A stretch of DNA of 64,000 nt from Brevundimonas lutea. GTDB taxonomy: Bacteria > Pseudomonadota > Alphaproteobacteria > Caulobacterales > Caulobacteraceae. The stretch covers positions 124,001 to 188,000 of the forward strand of contig NZ_QUOQ01000003.1 of assembly GCF_003704105.1 (NCBI RefSeq), in the 5' to 3' direction. A program made the position numbers and the translations under genes. Below, piece after piece: positions 41,034 through 49,698 of the stretch. Position 1 is the first letter of the stretch, and every line of letters starts with the position of its first letter. Under the pieces are notes generated by a model. The model searched no databases. It worked only from the letters and a program-made list of their open reading frames with translations, and was not told where the DNA came from.

Positions 41034-41813
41034 TCAGGCGACGGCCGCGCTCAACTTGACAGCGTCCGCGTCATTCATCCAGGGCGGATTCGGCATGGCC
41101 CGATGGGCGGTCGCCAGGGCCTCCGACCAGCGGCGGCCAAGATCGCGAAAGTAAGCGTCATCCGGAGCGATCCGTCGCTCAACACCGACCATCTGGTCGC
41201 GCGGCATGACGATGAGATCCAGGGGCGGGCCAACAGCGATGTTGGAACGGATGGTCGAGTCGAAAGAGATCAGACCCAGCTTCACCGCCTCCGAGAGCGG
41301 TGTGTCGGCGCGCAGCGCGCGATCAAGGATCGGTTTGCCGTATTTCAGTTCGCCGACCTGAAGGTAAGGCGTGTCCGAGCCGCATTCGATGAAGTTGCCC
41401 TGCCCGTAGATGAGGTAGAGTCCCATCTTGCCACCTGCGATCTGGCCGCCGAGCAGCATGGATGCATTGACGTTCAGACTGTCGGCGGTCGGCGTCGGCG
41501 GCGTATTCAGGGTGGCGCGCACCGTGGCCAGGGCGTGACCGAGGATTTGAGCGGCGCGGAACAAGGTCGGCGCCGTCTCCAGCGTCTCGGGCCCCTCGGA
41601 GTCGGGCAAGGTCACCCCTTCGGCCAACAGGGCCAGGGCCGTCTGCGTCGCCGACAGGTTTCCGGCGGTGCAGACCGCCAGGATCCGGTCTCCCGTGCCC
41701 TTGTAGAGGTGCAGCTTGCGATAGGAGGAGATGTTGTCCACGCCCGCGTTGGTGCGGGTGTCGGCGATCATCGCCAACCCCTCATTCACCAGCATGCCGA
41801 CGCAATAGGTCAT
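41034..41813 (-). CDS. Anbu, proteasome-like N-terminal-nucleophile peptidase (COG3484)
   Basis: 259 residues beginning MTYCVGMLVNEGLAMIADTR. After removal of Met the protein would start with Thr, the proteasome nucleophile, with Asp in IADTRTNAG and Lys in SYRKLHLY at the expected positions 17 and 32. There is no propeptide. Further marks: CTAGNLSATQ and LGGQIAGGKMGLYLIYGQGNFIECG. Anbu forms HslV-like oligomers in known cases and its substrate is unknown. The gene sits in an operon with ATP-grasp, alpha-E and transglutaminase genes. Confidence 0.94.
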   Translation of the reverse strand: MTYCVGMLVNEGLAMIADTRTNAGVDNISSYRKLHLYKGTGDRILAVCTAGNLSATQTALALLAEGVTLPDSEGPETLETAPTLFRAAQILGHALATVRATLNTPPTPTADSLNVNASMLLGGQIAGGKMGLYLIYGQGNFIECGSDTPYLQVGELKYGKPILDRALRADTPLSEAVKLGLISFDSTIRSNIAVGPPLDLIVMPRDQMVGVERRIAPDDAYFRDLGRRWSEALATAHRAMPNPPWMNDADAVKLSAAVA

Positions 41814-41859
41814 GGCGCCCGTTCGCTCCCCGCGATGCGAATCGTCTGAGGCTAGCAGA

Positions 41860-42705
41860 TTAAAGACCGCCCGCCCTCGTCTGATGCTGCTGTTGCCGCT
41901 GCTGCTGTACGGGACGCACATGTAGGGCGACGGACAGGTGCTCGTCCCCTCCCCCGTAACTCGTACCTCGGATTGGCGATGCGCCTAGCGCGTCCAGGCC
42001 GATGGCGACGCGAACATAGTGCTCCGTCGGGGAGATCCCGTTGGCGGGATCGAAGCCGACCCAGCCCAGACCTTCGACATAGGCCTCTGCCCAGGCATGG
42101 GCCGCCTCCTGTTCGTACAGACCGTCCAGTCGGCTCAGGTGGCCGGAGACATAGCGCGCGGGCACGCCCAGTCGCCGCGCGCAGCTGATGAAGATCTGCG
42201 CATGGTCCTGACAGACCCCGCGTCGTTGTGTGAAGGCCTCGGCGGCGGAATGGGCGGCGGAGGTGGCGCCCACCTGGAACGCCACGTCCCGGTGTATCGC
42301 CGCCATCAGGGCGTGAAGCCGGTCAAGCGTTCGGCCGTCGCCGATTGCGTGCGCGTAGGCGTTCAGGGCCGCATCCGCGCGCGTCAGTGGCGTTTCGCGC
42401 AGATAGACGAGCTCCGACAACTTCTCCGTCTGTCCGCGCACGACGCCGCCGGTATCGACGGTGGACACCTCGCCGGAGACGCGGATTGTCAGAATGTTTG
42501 TCGGACGCTCGGTATAGAGCGTGTGGACAATGTTGCCGAAGGCGTCCTCGGACCGACGCAAACGGGTGTCGACATCGGTCTCGATGCGCCAGTCCCTGAC
42601 CTGCTGGCCTTCGCAGGAACGGGGCGTCAGGCGCAGCACCTGAATGATGGAACGCGCCGCTCGGGCGTAGTCATACCGGGTGGTGTGGTCGATCCGTATC
42701 CGCAT
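41860..42705 (-). CDS. Transglutaminase-like protein with bacterial N-terminal domain
   Basis: 281 residues. Begins MRIRIDHTTRYDYARAARSI, the bacterial transglutaminase N-domain. The catalytic core shows Cys in RRGVCQDHAQIF, His in EAAHAWAEAYV and Asp in GFDPANGISP. The last ~20 residues are an unusual Gln-rich tail (PVQQQRQQQHQ). Two bases after the alpha-E stop, so co-translated. In this gene context the family is thought to cut or transfer peptide bonds made by the ATP-grasp enzyme, which is inference. Confidence 0.92.
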   Translation of the reverse strand: MRIRIDHTTRYDYARAARSIIQVLRLTPRSCEGQQVRDWRIETDVDTRLRRSEDAFGNIVHTLYTERPTNILTIRVSGEVSTVDTGGVVRGQTEKLSELVYLRETPLTRADAALNAYAHAIGDGRTLDRLHALMAAIHRDVAFQVGATSAAHSAAEAFTQRRGVCQDHAQIFISCARRLGVPARYVSGHLSRLDGLYEQEAAHAWAEAYVEGLGWVGFDPANGISPTEHYVRVAIGLDALGASPIRGTSYGGGDEHLSVALHVRPVQQQRQQQHQTRAGGL

Positions 42706-42707
42706 GG

Positions 42708-43646
42708 TCAGATCAGATACTGGTCATGGATCGCCGCGCCGAGCGCATGATTCTCGCTCAGAAAGGCCTGGATGTATTCGTGCAGTCCGGACTGGAAGAT
42801 GTCCTCGATGCGCGCCTCTTCGAACCGCGCGAGACGAGCGGAGGCCAGACGCTGAGCCGGCCCGCGCCGGCCGTAATCCGTCGCCAGCCGTTCCAGATAG
42901 CTGACGATCATCCCCTGGCAGCTGGCCAGCGAGCGCGGCATCTGGCGGTTCAGCACCATCAGATCCGCCACGAGCCAGGGCCGCACGGATTCCCGATAGA
43001 CCCAGCGATAGGCGGTCAGGGCCGAAACCTCCCGGAGCAAGGTGGTCCACTGAAAATAGTCCAGCTGCCCCCCCACGCGCTCGCCGGGCGGGAGCAGCAG
43101 ATGATATTTTACGTCCAGCAGGCGAGCGGTATTGTCGGCGCGCTCGATCGCCATGCCCAGGCGCAGGAACCAGTAGGCGTCGTTGCGCAGCATCGTCCGC
43201 GACGTCGCCCCCTCCACCGCCAGGGATGTCGACTTCACGAAATCCAGGAAGTTGATGAAGTCGGCGCGGCGGGTCGGTTCGCCGATCTCGTTCAGCCCGT
43301 TCCAGGCGCCGTTGATGGCTTCCCAAAGCTCGATCGTCAGCGCCGTTCGGACGGACCGGGCGTTGGCGCGGGCGCGGGTGATGCACGCCTTGATCGAAGT
43401 GGAATTATCCGCGCCGAAAGCCAGGAACTCGCGCACGGACTTCTCCGACGGCGTGCGGCCCGTGCTGTCGAAGGCGGCTTTGACGCCCGAGGACGCCACC
43501 GCGCTCGCCCAAGCGGTCACAGCGGGATCGTCTTTCGCCGGCAGGGCGGCCAGGCGGATGGCCGCCTCGAGGATCCGCGCGAGAAAATCGGCACGCTCCA
43601 TGTAGCGGCCGGTCCAGTAGAGATTTGCTGCGGTCCTGGAAAGCAT
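42708..43646 (-). CDS. Alpha-E domain protein (COG2307)
   Basis: 312 residues, all helical. Begins MLSRTAANLYWTGRYMERAD, the alpha-E signature, with ELWEAINGAWN, DAYWFLRLGMAIERADNTARLLD and YRWVYRESVRPWLVADLMVLN. The fold has no assigned activity, but it almost always accompanies the circularly permuted ATP-grasp protein. The start ATG overlaps the ATP-grasp stop by one base. Confidence 0.93.
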   Translation of the reverse strand: MLSRTAANLYWTGRYMERADFLARILEAAIRLAALPAKDDPAVTAWASAVASSGVKAAFDSTGRTPSEKSVREFLAFGADNSTSIKACITRARANARSVRTALTIELWEAINGAWNGLNEIGEPTRRADFINFLDFVKSTSLAVEGATSRTMLRNDAYWFLRLGMAIERADNTARLLDVKYHLLLPPGERVGGQLDYFQWTTLLREVSALTAYRWVYRESVRPWLVADLMVLNRQMPRSLASCQGMIVSYLERLATDYGRRGPAQRLASARLARFEEARIEDIFQSGLHEYIQAFLSENHALGAAIHDQYLI

Positions 43647-45067
43647 CAGACGTCCAGCACCCAAGTGTCCTTGGTGCCGCCGCCCTGGCTGGAATTCACC
43701 ACCAGCGAGCCCGGCTTCAAAGCCACCCGCGTGAGGCCGCCCGGCGTCACGCGGCTCTCGGCGGGGCCGGTCAACACGAAGGGCCTCAGGTCCACATGGC
43801 GCGAACAGAGTTCGCCGCCGTCGAGCGTGGGCGCCGTGGACAGGCCGAGTGTGGGTTGGGCGACGAAATCGTTGGGATTTGCCGTGAGCCGGGCGCGGAA
43901 ATCGGCGATCTCGGCCTTCGTCGCCGCCGGACCGACGAGCATGCCGTAGCCTCCCGACCCGCTGACCTCCTTGACCACCAGCTCATCCAGCCGCTCCAGC
44001 ACCGTCTTGAGGGCCTCGGGCTCACGACAGCGCCAGGTCGGCACGTTCTTCAGGAGAGCGTCCTCGCCCGTGAAGAAGCGAATGATTTCGGGCATGTAGG
44101 TGTAGACCGCCTTGTCGTCCGCGACCCCGGTCCCGACCGCATTGGCCAGGGTGACTCGTCCCGCATGATAGGCGGCCATGAGGCCCGGGACGCCGACGGT
44201 GGAGTCCGGCCTGAAGGTCAAGGGATCCAGGTAGTCGTCGTCGATGCGGCGATAGATGACGTCGACGCGTTTCGGCCCCTCCGTCGTCCGCATGAAGACA
44301 GTATCGTCGTCGACAAACAGATCGCCGCCCTCGACCAGCTCCACCCCCAGCTTGTCGGCCAGGAAACTGTGTTCGTAATAGGCGGAGTTAAATGGACCGG
44401 GCGTGAGCACCACGATGGTGGGATCGTCCCCCGCCCGTTCAGGGGCCGTATCCTGAAGTGATGTCAAAAGACTATCGATGTAACCATCGACCGGCCGGAC
44501 GCGATGTTCCGCGAACAGATCGGGAAAGAGCCGCATCATCATTTCGCGGTTCTCCAGCATGTAGGAGACGCCGCTCGGGGTGCGGACATTGTCCTCCAGA
44601 ACGTAAAACCCGTCCTCGCCCGTGCGAACCAGGTCGATGCCGGCGATGTGACACCAGACATCGCCGGGAGGACGGTGGCCCTGCATCTCAGGCCGATACT
44701 GCGGATTTGTCAGGATGAGCTCCGCCGGGACAACGCCGGCCCTGAGGCACTCCTGGGGTCCATAGATGTCGCGCAGGAAGGCGTTGATCGCCGTCACCCG
44801 CTGACTCAATCCCCGTTCCAGATGGGCCCATTCCTCCATGTCGATGATACGGGGCACGACATCGAACGGGATCAGTCGTTCGCTGGACTCGGCGTCCCCA
44901 TAGACGGCGAAGGTCACGCCCATTCGGCGGAAGAACAGCTCCGCCTGGCGTGACCGCGCCTGAAGCAAATCGGGAGGCGCCAGTTCCAGCCAGGACGCCA
45001 GTGCGCGGTAGCTGTCGCGCACCCCTCCCGACCCGTCGCCGGTCATTTCGTCGAATGCTGACGTCAT
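43646..45067 (-). CDS. Circularly permuted ATP-grasp peptide ligase (COG2308)
   Basis: 473 residues. Key blocks: GVTFAVYGDAESSERLIPFDVVPRII at the N-terminal side, WCHIAGIDLVRTGEDGFYVLEDNVRTPSGVSYMLENR (metal and ATP site), and KEVSGSGGYGMLVGP, all typical of the CP_ATPgrasp family (DUF404/DUF407). ATP-grasp ligases join an acyl phosphate to an amine, so this should form an amide or peptide bond on an unknown substrate. First gene of the operon; promoter expected in the 660 bases upstream. Confidence 0.94.
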   Translation of the reverse strand: MTSAFDEMTGDGSGGVRDSYRALASWLELAPPDLLQARSRQAELFFRRMGVTFAVYGDAESSERLIPFDVVPRIIDMEEWAHLERGLSQRVTAINAFLRDIYGPQECLRAGVVPAELILTNPQYRPEMQGHRPPGDVWCHIAGIDLVRTGEDGFYVLEDNVRTPSGVSYMLENREMMMRLFPDLFAEHRVRPVDGYIDSLLTSLQDTAPERAGDDPTIVVLTPGPFNSAYYEHSFLADKLGVELVEGGDLFVDDDTVFMRTTEGPKRVDVIYRRIDDDYLDPLTFRPDSTVGVPGLMAAYHAGRVTLANAVGTGVADDKAVYTYMPEIIRFFTGEDALLKNVPTWRCREPEALKTVLERLDELVVKEVSGSGGYGMLVGPAATKAEIADFRARLTANPNDFVAQPTLGLSTAPTLDGGELCSRHVDLRPFVLTGPAESRVTPGGLTRVALKPGSLVVNSSQGGGTKDTWVLDV

Positions 45068-45727
45068 TCGCCCTCCCTGTTACCCGGCTTTGCAGAGTGC
45101 GCGCACCCAGCGGATGCCCGCAAGCTGTCAAACGCAGCGCCGCGCGGATCGACGCAGAGAAAGTTTCACGAAGGCGCCAGGCTCTGCCGAAGAAGCACCG
45201 GTCGATGATCTCCGCGACCCGTCTCGCGGCTCCATCGGTCCCCGCCAGGCGCATCGTCAACGCTCCAGGCCCGCGCCCCGACCTGCGCCAGCTGGGCCAG
45301 ACCTCTGGGTCCCGATCTCACCGTCGCGCTCTTGCCGACCTCCGGCCTTGGACTGTTCACGGCCAGTCTGGCGTCGCGCTCCACCCCGGCGCGATCCCTC
45401 ACCATCACCCACGGAGAGGCGCCCGCCTCGTCGTGAAACCCGGTCTTCACCCGGAGTCCGCAACGGGTCGGTTGCGGACCTGCGACGATCGCCCCGATGA
45501 AGGTCTGCTTTCGGGACCGATGCCAATGACCGCTGCTGGCGCGTGCCGGACGTTGATGGCCCCCGCCTCGGGGGGAAACCGCCGGCTCTCCTCTCAACTG
45601 TGGTCGCAGCCTCCGTCGCCGCGGTGCGGCGCCTGGTTGTGGTCGTATGGGGTCAGGCCCGGCGAAGTTGTCAGCGATCCGACAGACAGAGTTTCCGGTT
45701 GACTGACAGGTCCCGGGGAGAGCCCAT
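45068..45727. other. Long upstream region of the ATP-grasp operon
   Basis: 660 bases with no gene I can support. One minus-strand frame (45166-45597, 143 residues, ATG start) reads with plausible composition (GFHDEAGASPWVMVRDRAGV region) and could be an undescribed or decayed gene, but no motif is recognised. The operon promoter should lie in 45068-45170. Confidence 0.4.
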
Positions 45728-46144
45728 CTAGTCCGCGATGCAGGTATAGCCGAAATCCCCGCCGTCCCCGGTCCATCCTACCAGTTCATTGTTCACGACC
45801 ACCGCGGCTCCTGACGGCCAATCCCACAGCGTGGCGGGCCCCCAAGGGCAGTCCGGGTTCATCATCTCGCTGGGCTGACCCAGCGCCGCGACCAGCATCG
45901 CCTGAGCCTGCGTGCGTTCCGTGCCAAACGGCACCGTGACCGCCGCACCCCCGGCGGCCGGCGTGATCTGAATGCCGGTCTCATTGTCCACCACCACGCG
46001 AGGGCCGCTGTCGGGCGTAGCCGTCGGCTCCGGGGAGCCGGCAGGAGCCGGTGGTGCAGCGGAGCTGGCGGAACCGGCGGGCTGCCCGCAGGCGGCAAGC
46101 GAAATCGCGCCCAGCGCGGCGAGGTAAACGGATGTCGACGTCAT
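45728..46144 (-). CDS. Small lipoprotein, unknown
   Basis: 138 residues. Signal peptide with lipobox LAAC (Cys about 19), then a Pro/Ala/Ser-rich linker, then a compact domain (VVVDNETGIQITPAAGG to GYTCIAD) with two cysteines that could form a disulfide. ATG at 46144. First of a set of similar exported proteins. No family recognised. Confidence 0.75.
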   Translation of the reverse strand: MTSTSVYLAALGAISLAACGQPAGSASSAAPPAPAGSPEPTATPDSGPRVVVDNETGIQITPAAGGAAVTVPFGTERTQAQAMLVAALGQPSEMMNPDCPWGPATLWDWPSGAAVVVNNELVGWTGDGGDFGYTCIAD

Positions 46145-46337
46145 AGTGATGGCCCCACGCGCCAATGCGGCGCCGCACGAATCTTACCGCCTTGGCCATT
46201 CAAGGACAGCGCGGTGTTGGAAGGTATTCCAAAGGCACGGCAAGACCCGATGTATGCGCCAGCAGGAGCCTCGGCGGCAGCTCGACGAGGTCTGCGCAAA
46301 AATGAACGGCGGCGGCCGGATGCAGAGACGGCAGCCA

Positions 46338-46952
46338 CTAGTCCAACCCCAGGGTCTGAAGAAGGCTCACATCGTCCTGCGTCCCTCTCCGGTCCATCAC
46401 CTCGGCGATGCGCCAGCCCGCGGGCGTCTGTTCGAGCGAATAAATCAGGACCGAAGGATAATTCACACCGGATGAGTCGAATGAATCGAAGGACACCGTC
46501 GACCGAACGCGGCCGTCGGGTTGCGGGGCGAACTCGAAGGAACGCGTCACCAGCGCGGAGTCGTCATTGCACATGCAGACCGGGTCGAAGCCGATGCCGG
46601 CGCCGCCTTCGATGGCGGCGTCGCGGATCAGCCTTTGGGCCAAGGCCGGGGTGAACAGACGCCGGATTTGGGCGGGCGTGCCCCTGTCCGCCGGCCTCGC
46701 GTCGTTCGCCTCCGCGCCGACCGGCGACGCGTACACGGCCAGGGCGTCCCGCAAGAAGGCCTCCGCGCCGGCGAAACCTGACGCATCCACCATGGCGGCC
46801 CCGTCCTCGGACCCGGCCGAGGCTCCAGGCGCTACCTGCGCCGTCGATGTCGGATCCGGCGAACAGGCGGCCGCCGCCAGAGCGAAGGCCGCGATCGGCA
46901 TGACACGCTTGGGAGGCGGCCTTGTCATCGTGGGAGGAATGACGGGTTTCAT
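46338..46952 (-). CDS. Lipoprotein, possibly DUF3828-like
   Basis: 204 residues. The start at 46952 overlaps the upstream stop (ATGA). A positively charged leader precedes the lipobox AAAAC. The mature part shows a helical pair with RRLFTPALAQRLIRDA and a CMCNDD cysteine pair, then a beta-rich end (RVRSTVSFDSF to WRIAEVMDRRG) resembling NTF2-like/DUF3828 domains. The function is unknown. Co-translated with the next lipoprotein gene upstream. Confidence 0.7.
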   Translation of the reverse strand: MKPVIPPTMTRPPPKRVMPIAAFALAAAACSPDPTSTAQVAPGASAGSEDGAAMVDASGFAGAEAFLRDALAVYASPVGAEANDARPADRGTPAQIRRLFTPALAQRLIRDAAIEGGAGIGFDPVCMCNDDSALVTRSFEFAPQPDGRVRSTVSFDSFDSSGVNYPSVLIYSLEQTPAGWRIAEVMDRRGTQDDVSLLQTLGLD

Positions 46953-47722
46953 GCGTCCGGCTGCTCCGGAGGGGCCGCCGCCACGCACTGGTCAGCCGCC
47001 GTGCGAAGCACTGGCCGGGGCGGCCCGTTTGTCGTGATGAAGGCGGTGGTGCTCGCCGCAAACTGGGCCGCCGCCTCCGCGCTTCCGTCGTTCTCGCGCC
47101 GGTTCTGCAGCCCCCAAAGATCAGAGGCAGGCTGATAGCGCCGGCGATCGGCTCCGCCCTCTGCTGCCTGCAGGGCGGTGAACACCTGGCAATACACCGT
47201 GCGGGATTCCGCCCCCTCGCCTATCAGTTCCGGGAGGTCGGCAATCGCAAGGGGACGCTCCCAATCCTCAGCATAGATGTCCTGGCTTGTCTGGGTCAGG
47301 CGGAGTTGCTCCCCGGCCATATTTTCCGTGTCCGACACGGGAACGTCGCTGCACGAACTCTTCGCCGCGCGGCGGACGGCCTCGGGCGTGGAGCGAAGCG
47401 CCTCGACTGCCTCCGTCCGACGCCGGTCGGCTGTGGCCGCGTCGCCGCCGGCCTGGCGCAGCACTTCGTTTGCCCAGAGGGCCGCGATCTTCTCATACCG
47501 CGGTCGCCATTGGCTCTGCTCCGCCTGCGCATGAAGCGTGCTCAGAGCGTAGCACGCGAGGGCGCGGTTGGGGGCTGACTCCCCGACCAGCGCCGGAAGC
47601 GCCTCGGCGGTTGCCGGCGGGGCCAACGTCGCCGCGGTGGGCCCCGATGCGGGCGACGGCTCGGCAAGCGAGCAGGCCGCCAAGACGGCGGTAGTTGTGG
47701 CGACGATCAGCAACGAGCGCAT
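46949..47722 (-). CDS. Lipoprotein of 257 residues, unknown
   Basis: Starts MRSLLIVATTTAVLAACSL with lipobox LAAC (Cys 17). The mature part is helical with two similar halves, each holding a cysteine in an LACYALSTLHAQAEQ / VYCQVFTALQAAEGG context, suggesting an internal duplication. No family recognised. It is translationally coupled to the following lipoprotein gene. Confidence 0.72.
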   Translation of the reverse strand: MRSLLIVATTTAVLAACSLAEPSPASGPTAATLAPPATAEALPALVGESAPNRALACYALSTLHAQAEQSQWRPRYEKIAALWANEVLRQAGGDAATADRRRTEAVEALRSTPEAVRRAAKSSCSDVPVSDTENMAGEQLRLTQTSQDIYAEDWERPLAIADLPELIGEGAESRTVYCQVFTALQAAEGGADRRRYQPASDLWGLQNRRENDGSAEAAAQFAASTTAFITTNGPPRPVLRTAADQCVAAAPPEQPDA

Positions 47723-47912
47723 GTAGTCAGACCCCCGAGTGTGCACTGGTCGTAGGAACGAAATCTCGCCGTGAGCGCCTCCAGCCACCGGTCAGGACCG
47801 GATGGCCTTTTTCCACTGCCACACGGGCGCCCGCGCTGGCGCCGGGTGTCCGGTGGAGAGGCGGCGCCGCCTCTTGCGAAAAGAAGCGACGTTGCCTCGG
47901 TGGTTCGCCCGG

Positions 47913-48299
47913 CTAACCCGCAGAGCGACACTTGCTGGTGGTGATGCGGTCCCTCGAGTTGTCCATTGTCCAGACGATGCTCATGCTTCTCCCGTCATCA
48001 CCCATCCGGGTGATCCGCGCCGTGTAGAACTTCCCGTCGACATCCCATTTGCAATTCAGCTCGCTGCCAACCGTCCAGTGAAACAGCCCGACGCGGCTCC
48101 TGTCGACGACGCTGGTCGAGCCGGTGTCCCATTCCAGCGTCACCCAATCCCCTGAGACCGACCTGACCGTGGCGGGATAGACCCAGCTGCCGCCGCGTTC
48201 GTAGAAGGCCAGGACAACCTCGCCGCTTTCCTGGGCGGTCGCGGCGGCGGGATGGGCGCAGGCGAGAGCAGCGGCCGCTCCGAGCATAAGGCGCTTCAT
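47913..48299 (-). CDS. Exported small beta-barrel (Tudor/SH3-like) protein
   Basis: 128 residues with a signal peptide (MKRLMLGAAAALACAHPAAA, cleavage near ATAQ). Mature sequence WVYPATVRSVSGDWVTLEWDTGSTSVVDRSRV resembles a Tudor/agenet-type barrel, followed by a second similar stretch (KWDVDGKFYTARITRMGDDG). Cysteines at NCKW and SKCRS may pair. Function unknown; located with three lipoprotein genes of the same orientation. Confidence 0.68.
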   Translation of the reverse strand: MKRLMLGAAAALACAHPAAATAQESGEVVLAFYERGGSWVYPATVRSVSGDWVTLEWDTGSTSVVDRSRVGLFHWTVGSELNCKWDVDGKFYTARITRMGDDGRSMSIVWTMDNSRDRITTSKCRSAG

Positions 48300-48660
48300 G
48301 GGAACTCCGGGTGAGACCGGGCCCGAGGCCTGGTCAGTGTTTTCCGCGCGGGGCGGGGTGAGAACTTGCGAGACCGGTGTTACCGCCTCGACCCCGCGTT
48401 CCAAATGTCTGTGCGTCTCAACCTTGGCCGCGCCCGACGATTGTTCGAGCTGACCCCCCGCCATGTCGAATTCCCGCATTCGGTTGATCCTTGCGCTTGT
48501 CGTCTGGGCCCGGATGCGGTCAGGCTGCGCAGTCGCGGGGTTGTTCAGCCTGTTTCCGCCTGCGGCCGATTGACGTGATCCTTGATTTACTCCGACCGAC
48601 AACTCGAAGGCCGAGGCGTCTAGAGCGGTATGATGGGAGGCGGCGCAGACTGAGGATCCT
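48300..48660. other. Divergent promoter region, no gene
   Basis: 361 bases between the exported-barrel gene (minus) and the AraC-type regulator (plus). Short open frames are present but not gene-like. It should contain both promoters; no clear operator is seen. Confidence 0.45.
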
Positions 48661-49698
48661 ATGAGCCCGAGTTCAGCCCGGCCAATCGCACCTCGGGAAA
48701 CGTCAGCGAACGCCCGTCCTCCCTTGCCGGGCGACAGCTTCAGGTTCAGGGGCGGCTGCGACGAGCCCGGCGCGAGCTGGGAGGACTATTGCCGGCTGTA
48801 CGCCCGCGGAGGCGAGGCGTTTCAGGAGGCTGGGAATTTCCGCGCCGATATCACCGCCATCCGTCTCGACCGGGTTATCCTGTTCGATCGGAGGCTGCGC
48901 GGCCTGCGCCATGAGCGCAGACCCGAGCACGTCGTCGCGAACGGCTTTGATCATTTCACACTGCAGCTGAACCTCGGAGGCTCTGCCGAGGTCGACTGCG
49001 GAGATGGATTCCAGGCTCTGGCGGAAGGCGAGGCGGTGTTGCTGGACACGCGCCTGCCCATGCGATTGAGGCTGGTGGACGTGCATCTCCTGACGGCCAG
49101 CATCGCCCGGCCCCTTGTGATGGCCGCGGCCGCGGACTCGGCGCACGGGCGCTTCATCAGCCCTGCACGCACAGCGGTGCTGCGACGTCGCATGGCGGAA
49201 TGGGCGGAGGGCGATCCTATTGGACTAGCGCTGGAGGGGCCACGCCTGCTTCTCATCATGTTGGACATGCTGCGGTCGGAGGGGCGGCGCCAGGCGGGAG
49301 CCGATCGTCTGCGCCGCATGATGATCCGCCGCGCCTTGATCCGTGACTATGTGGAAGCCAATCTGACGCGACGGGACCTGGACCCGCTGGAGATCGCTCA
49401 AGCCTGCGCGCTGTCCCGCGCCACCCTTTATCGGCTGACCGAGCCCGACGGAGGCGTGGTCAATTTTGTCCGCAAGGTGCGTTTGGCGCGGCTCGAACGC
49501 CTTCTGGTGGATGGGGGCGCTGAACAGCTGGCCGATTTCGCGGAGCGCCTCGGTTTCGCGGACGCGAGCCATATGAGCCGGCAATTCCGGGCCGTGACGG
49601 GAATCAGCCCCGGTCGTTATCGCGCCGCCAGTCGCGAAGATCCGGCGGCGAACGCCGCCCGTCAGCGATGGACGGCATGGATGGCGGAGTTCCGTTGA
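48661..49698 (+). CDS. AraC-family transcription regulator
   Basis: 345 residues. The N-terminal ~200 resemble the AraC-binding-like domain (DUF/cupin-like, FDHFTLQLNLGGSAEVDCGDG). The C-terminal ~100 is the AraC helix-turn-helix pair with ALSRATLYRL and ADFAERLGFADASHMSRQFRAVTGISPGRYR. It overlaps the following MFS gene by about 30 bases, so it likely controls it. No inducer can be inferred. Confidence 0.92.
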   Translation: MSPSSARPIAPRETSANARPPLPGDSFRFRGGCDEPGASWEDYCRLYARGGEAFQEAGNFRADITAIRLDRVILFDRRLRGLRHERRPEHVVANGFDHFTLQLNLGGSAEVDCGDGFQALAEGEAVLLDTRLPMRLRLVDVHLLTASIARPLVMAAAADSAHGRFISPARTAVLRRRMAEWAEGDPIGLALEGPRLLLIMLDMLRSEGRRQAGADRLRRMMIRRALIRDYVEANLTRRDLDPLEIAQACALSRATLYRLTEPDGGVVNFVRKVRLARLERLLVDGGAEQLADFAERLGFADASHMSRQFRAVTGISPGRYRAASREDPAANAARQRWTAWMAEFR

